25,818 nt of DNA from Chloroflexota bacterium (lineage in GTDB: Bacteria; Chloroflexota; Anaerolineae; J102). Made by a program: the position numbers and the translations under genes. Below the pieces are notes generated by a model. It was not told the DNA's origin. It made no database searches and saw only the letters and a program-made list of their open reading frames with translations. This document shows positions 22,806 to 25,818 of the stretch, one piece after another; position 1 is the first letter of the stretch; each line of letters opens with the position of its first letter. The stretch is taken from positions 1 through 25,818 of the forward strand of contig JAADFV010000157.1 in the NCBI GenBank assembly GCA_013152695.1. The letters are read 5' to 3'.

Positions 22806-24386
22806 ATGGACTTTATTCGTAGCTCGGTCTTGACACTGATCGTATTCTTACCTTTGGTGGGGAGTATCGTTGTGATGCTCATGCCGAAAGAAGACATCGA
22901 TCGAATCAAGCGGTTTTCAATTGCTTGGAGTCTGATTCCGCTCGTGCTTTCCGTTTGGTTAGCTATCGATTACTGGGTCAATTATCTCGCTCATGGCTCC
23001 GGTGAGATGGCGTATCAAGTGAACATCCCCTGGATATCAGCTCTGGGTGTGAACTACCACATCGGTGCTGATGGATTAAGCATTCCTCTGATTTTCCTGA
23101 CCGCTTTATTGTCTTTTCTGGGGGTTTACTATTCTGCTCGCGTCATTCGGAAGCGCGTCAAGGAATTCTTTGTGCTATTTTTGTTCCTGGCCACCGGGAT
23201 GTTTGGTGTTTTCGTGGCGCTGGATTTGATCCTGTTCTACGTATTCTGGGAAATAGGCTTGGTACCGATGTATTTCATGATTGGTATTTGGGGCCAGGCC
23301 AAAGACAGACCACAGTACGCAGCGATCAAGTTCTTCCTTTACACCCTGGCCGGATCGGTCTTTATGCTCCTGGCCATTATCGGTGTCTACCTCAGTACCG
23401 GCACTTTTGATATTCTCAAGGCCGCACAAGTGGGTGTGTGGACGAATTGGCCCTTAGCAGCCTCTTTGTCCTTCTGGGCGTTTTTGATTGCCTTCGCCAT
23501 CAAAGTACCTAGCTTCCCCTTCCATACCTGGCTTCCTGACGCCCATACCGCCGCCCCCACCGCTGGTTCCGTCATTCTTGCCGGTGTTTTGCTGAAGCTG
23601 GGCGCCTACGGTATTTTGCGCATCCTCTTGCCTCTTTTCCCCGGTCCCTTTGCTCACTTCGGTTGGATTGTGGCCCTGTTGGGGGTGATAGGCATTGTGT
23701 ACGGCGCCTTCGTCTCCCTTGCTCAAACCGACCTCAAACGGCTCATCGCCTACTCATCGGTCAGCCACATGGGCTATGTGATGCTCGGTATCGGCGCCAC
23801 GGCCGTGGCTCTGAATATGTCGGGTGAGGAGGGCATGTTCAAGAACGCCACAATGGCGTTCAACGGTGCCAGCTTACAGATGTTTATGCACGGCATCATA
23901 ACGGGAGCATTGTTTTTCCTGGTCGGCGTCATCTATGAGCGGGCTCATACCCGTGAATTAGCTAAATTTGGCGGTCTTAGCACTGTTGTACCTGTTTTTT
24001 ATGCCACGATGATGTTCGCCGGCTTTGCTTCCTTGGGTCTGCCCGGTCTCTCCGGCTTTTGGGCTGAATTCTTCACTTTCCGTGGTGCCTTTGGCATTGT
24101 GCCGGTATTGGCAACCATCGGTGTCGTCGGTATTGTGATTACGGCGGCGTATATTCTTTACCGAATTATCCAAAGTGTGTTCCTGGGTGAGTACGATGCC
24201 AAGAAGTGGGATCACTGGACGACGGTGTATGGAGAACCTGCGGATGGCCCCACCGATATGGTTGCATTCGAAAAGGTGACTCTGTGGCCTCTAGTCGCAC
24301 TGATGATCCTGTTGGGTATTTTCCCCACCCTTATTCTCAATTATTTCAACCAAACTGCGGTGGACATCCTCTCCCGCCTCTTCTAA
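22806..24386 (+). CDS. nuoM: NADH-quinone oxidoreductase subunit M
   Basis: A 526-residue antiporter-like proton-pumping subunit. Glu149 (FWEIGLVPMYFMIG), the TM7 lysine Lys233 in KVPSFPFHTWLPDAHTAAPT and Lys264 in VLLKLGAYG match the essential residues known for E. coli NuoM. AYSSVSHMGYV follows. Length is normal. The ATG at 22806 has GAGGAG about 8 nt upstream. It lies 113 nt after nuoL and 21 nt before nuoN. Confidence 0.96.
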   Translation: MDFIRSSVLTLIVFLPLVGSIVVMLMPKEDIDRIKRFSIAWSLIPLVLSVWLAIDYWVNYLAHGSGEMAYQVNIPWISALGVNYHIGADGLSIPLIFLTALLSFLGVYYSARVIRKRVKEFFVLFLFLATGMFGVFVALDLILFYVFWEIGLVPMYFMIGIWGQAKDRPQYAAIKFFLYTLAGSVFMLLAIIGVYLSTGTFDILKAAQVGVWTNWPLAASLSFWAFLIAFAIKVPSFPFHTWLPDAHTAAPTAGSVILAGVLLKLGAYGILRILLPLFPGPFAHFGWIVALLGVIGIVYGAFVSLAQTDLKRLIAYSSVSHMGYVMLGIGATAVALNMSGEEGMFKNATMAFNGASLQMFMHGIITGALFFLVGVIYERAHTRELAKFGGLSTVVPVFYATMMFAGFASLGLPGLSGFWAEFFTFRGAFGIVPVLATIGVVGIVITAAYILYRIIQSVFLGEYDAKKWDHWTTVYGEPADGPTDMVAFEKVTLWPLVALMILLGIFPTLILNYFNQTAVDILSRLF

Positions 24387-24407
24387 TCACGCTAGGAGGG
24401 ATGAACC

Positions 24408-25818
24408 TTGAACGCTTCTGAAATCATTCGCTGGCTTTCCCCTGAACTGGTCCTGCTGATCACCGCCTTTGTCGTACTGGGCGCCGATCTTGCCATGCGC
24501 CGCCGCGACGAAGGTCGTACCGCGGCCATCATTGCCCTCATCGGCCTGGCTATCGCCCTGATTTTTACCCTGCTCCTGGCCATGAATAATCCGTCGACGG
24601 TTGTGGCCTGGACGATGGCTATTGATCCCTATGCCATCTTTTTCAAGGTCTTGGCTCTGATCTCGGTCAGTCTGGTGATCTTGTCGTCGATCAGTTTTAT
24701 GAAGGGAAAGAGTCGTTATTTGGGCGAGTATTATGCTCTGCTCGTCTTTGTGGCCCTTGCCATCTGTGTGGCCGTAAGCGCCACTAATTTGGTGTTGGTT
24801 TACCTCGGAATTGAGTTTCTTTCGATCACTTCGTACATTCTTACGGGCTTTTTGCGCAATGACCGGCGCTCAGAAGAGGCCGCGATTAAATACTTTTTGT
24901 ACGGTGCCAGCGCCGGGGCAGTGATGCTGTATGGTATTTCCCTGGTGTATGGTGCCACAGGTTCTACCGATCTTGTCGCTATTGGCGAATTGCTTAAAGC
25001 GACGGGGCCTGATCGTCTGCTCGGCATCGTGGCCATCATCTTGCTGCTGGGTGGTTTTGGTTTCAAAGCCAGTCTGGTGCCTTTCCACCAGTGGGCTCCT
25101 GATACTTACGATGGCGCCCCAACCCCTATCACGGCCTTTCTCTCAACGGCATCGAAGGCAGTCGGCTTTGCTGTGGCAGGGCGTGTGTTCATTACTGCTT
25201 TTCCCCAATTCATGACCGACTGGACGGCCATTTTGGGAAGTATGTCGATTCTGACTATGACCGTGGGGAACCTCACGGCTCTGAAGCAGACCAGCGTCAA
25301 GCGCATGTTGGCTTACTCGTCCATCGCCCAGGCGGGCTACATTGTTTTGGGTCTGGCGGCTTACAATCCCGGGGCCGATACTTTTACCGGTCTCAATGGC
25401 CTCATGCTTTACTTGTTCGCCTATCTCTTTACCAATATCGGTGCCTTTTTCGTGGTGCTGGCAGTAGAATATCATGCTGGTTCCAGTGAGTTTAGCACCT
25501 TCAAGGGGCTGAGCAAGCGTGCTCCCGGTCTGGCACTGCTGATGACGGTGTTCATGCTATCCCTGGCGGGTATCCCTCCCACGGGCGGCTTCTTGGGCAA
25601 GTTTTATGTATTTGCCGCCGTGGTAGATAAACGTTTGCTCATTCTGGCCGCCATCGCCGCCGTGAATACCATTGTGGCAGCATTTTACTATCTGAATGTG
25701 ATTCGCTTGATGTACTTCAGCGAAAGCGAAGATGAACGCACGCTCCAACTCAGTGCCGGGGTCAATACAGCTCTGGTGATTAGTGCCGTTATGGTGTTGT
25801 TCATCGGTATTTTTGCCG
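24408..25818 (+). CDS. nuoN: NADH-quinone oxidoreductase subunit N (3' end outside the window)
   Basis: A third antiporter-like subunit, of which 470 residues are visible before the window ends. Start is TTG at 24408, chosen because GGAGGG lies 7 nt upstream and the frame gives a clean N-terminus; the ATG at 24401 is in another frame and stops at once. Glu136 (YLGIEFLSI), Lys220 in FKASLVPFHQWAPDTYDGAPTP and Lys250 (TASKAVGFA) match the proton-path residues of the family, and AYSSIAQAGYIV follows. The frame is open to the last base. Only the last one or two helices are likely missing. Confidence 0.94.
   Translation, partial: MNASEIIRWLSPELVLLITAFVVLGADLAMRRRDEGRTAAIIALIGLAIALIFTLLLAMNNPSTVVAWTMAIDPYAIFFKVLALISVSLVILSSISFMKGKSRYLGEYYALLVFVALAICVAVSATNLVLVYLGIEFLSITSYILTGFLRNDRRSEEAAIKYFLYGASAGAVMLYGISLVYGATGSTDLVAIGELLKATGPDRLLGIVAIILLLGGFGFKASLVPFHQWAPDTYDGAPTPITAFLSTASKAVGFAVAGRVFITAFPQFMTDWTAILGSMSILTMTVGNLTALKQTSVKRMLAYSSIAQAGYIVLGLAAYNPGADTFTGLNGLMLYLFAYLFTNIGAFFVVLAVEYHAGSSEFSTFKGLSKRAPGLALLMTVFMLSLAGIPPTGGFLGKFYVFAAVVDKRLLILAAIAAVNTIVAAFYYLNVIRLMYFSESEDERTLQLSAGVNTALVISAVMVLFIGIFA

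Overview
The window looks like chromosomal DNA of a Chloroflexota-type bacterium (Anaerolineae/Caldilineae/Ardenticatenia range). This is an inference from gene content: a four-domain S1 protein with an acidic tail, a ClpC with a UVR linker, a lysophospholipid-acyltransferase/CDP-alcohol phosphotransferase pair with no LPS genes nearby, several TTG/GTG starts, and a split respiratory complex I locus. I could run no homology search, so the taxonomy is tentative. I see no rRNA, tRNA, CRISPR array, transposase or phage gene.

Left part (1-3960, + strand): the last codons of an unidentified gene, a leader with two mutually exclusive hairpins and an extended -10 promoter, then lpdA (dihydrolipoyl dehydrogenase), a diaminopentanoate-dehydrogenase/DapB-like oxidoreductase, and lipA (lipoyl synthase). 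Tandem hairpins follow lipA. lpdA and lipA serve the same lipoyl-dependent enzymes; the middle gene is the odd member. Next (3982-7937, - strand) is a self-contained efflux-type unit: a TetR repressor with a palindromic operator at its own promoter, an ABC ATPase and a large FtsX/MacB-type permease. Divergent from it (8091-10551, + strand) is a membrane-lipid cluster: an acyltransferase, a CDP-alcohol phosphatidyltransferase and a SAM methyltransferase.

Middle part (10552-17331): an orphan pilin-like gene with a Flp-type N-terminus, a 160-nt intergenic block full of nested inverted repeats, then on the - strand clpC, rpsA-like S1, ridA and trmB. Good sigma-70-like promoters precede rpsA and trmB, and strong intrinsic terminators follow clpC and the S1 gene.

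Right part (17435-25818, + strand): a complex I locus encoding only membrane-arm subunits, nuoA-H-J-K-L-M-N. The usual nuoB, C, D, E, F, G and I are absent from between A and H and between H and J. nuoA is followed at once by two tandem terminator-like hairpins. The nuoK-nuoL gap is 322 nt, a His-rich loop sits in NuoL, and nuoN runs off the window end. The split locus with its tandem hairpins is the most interesting signal; the inverted-repeat block upstream of clpC's terminator is second.
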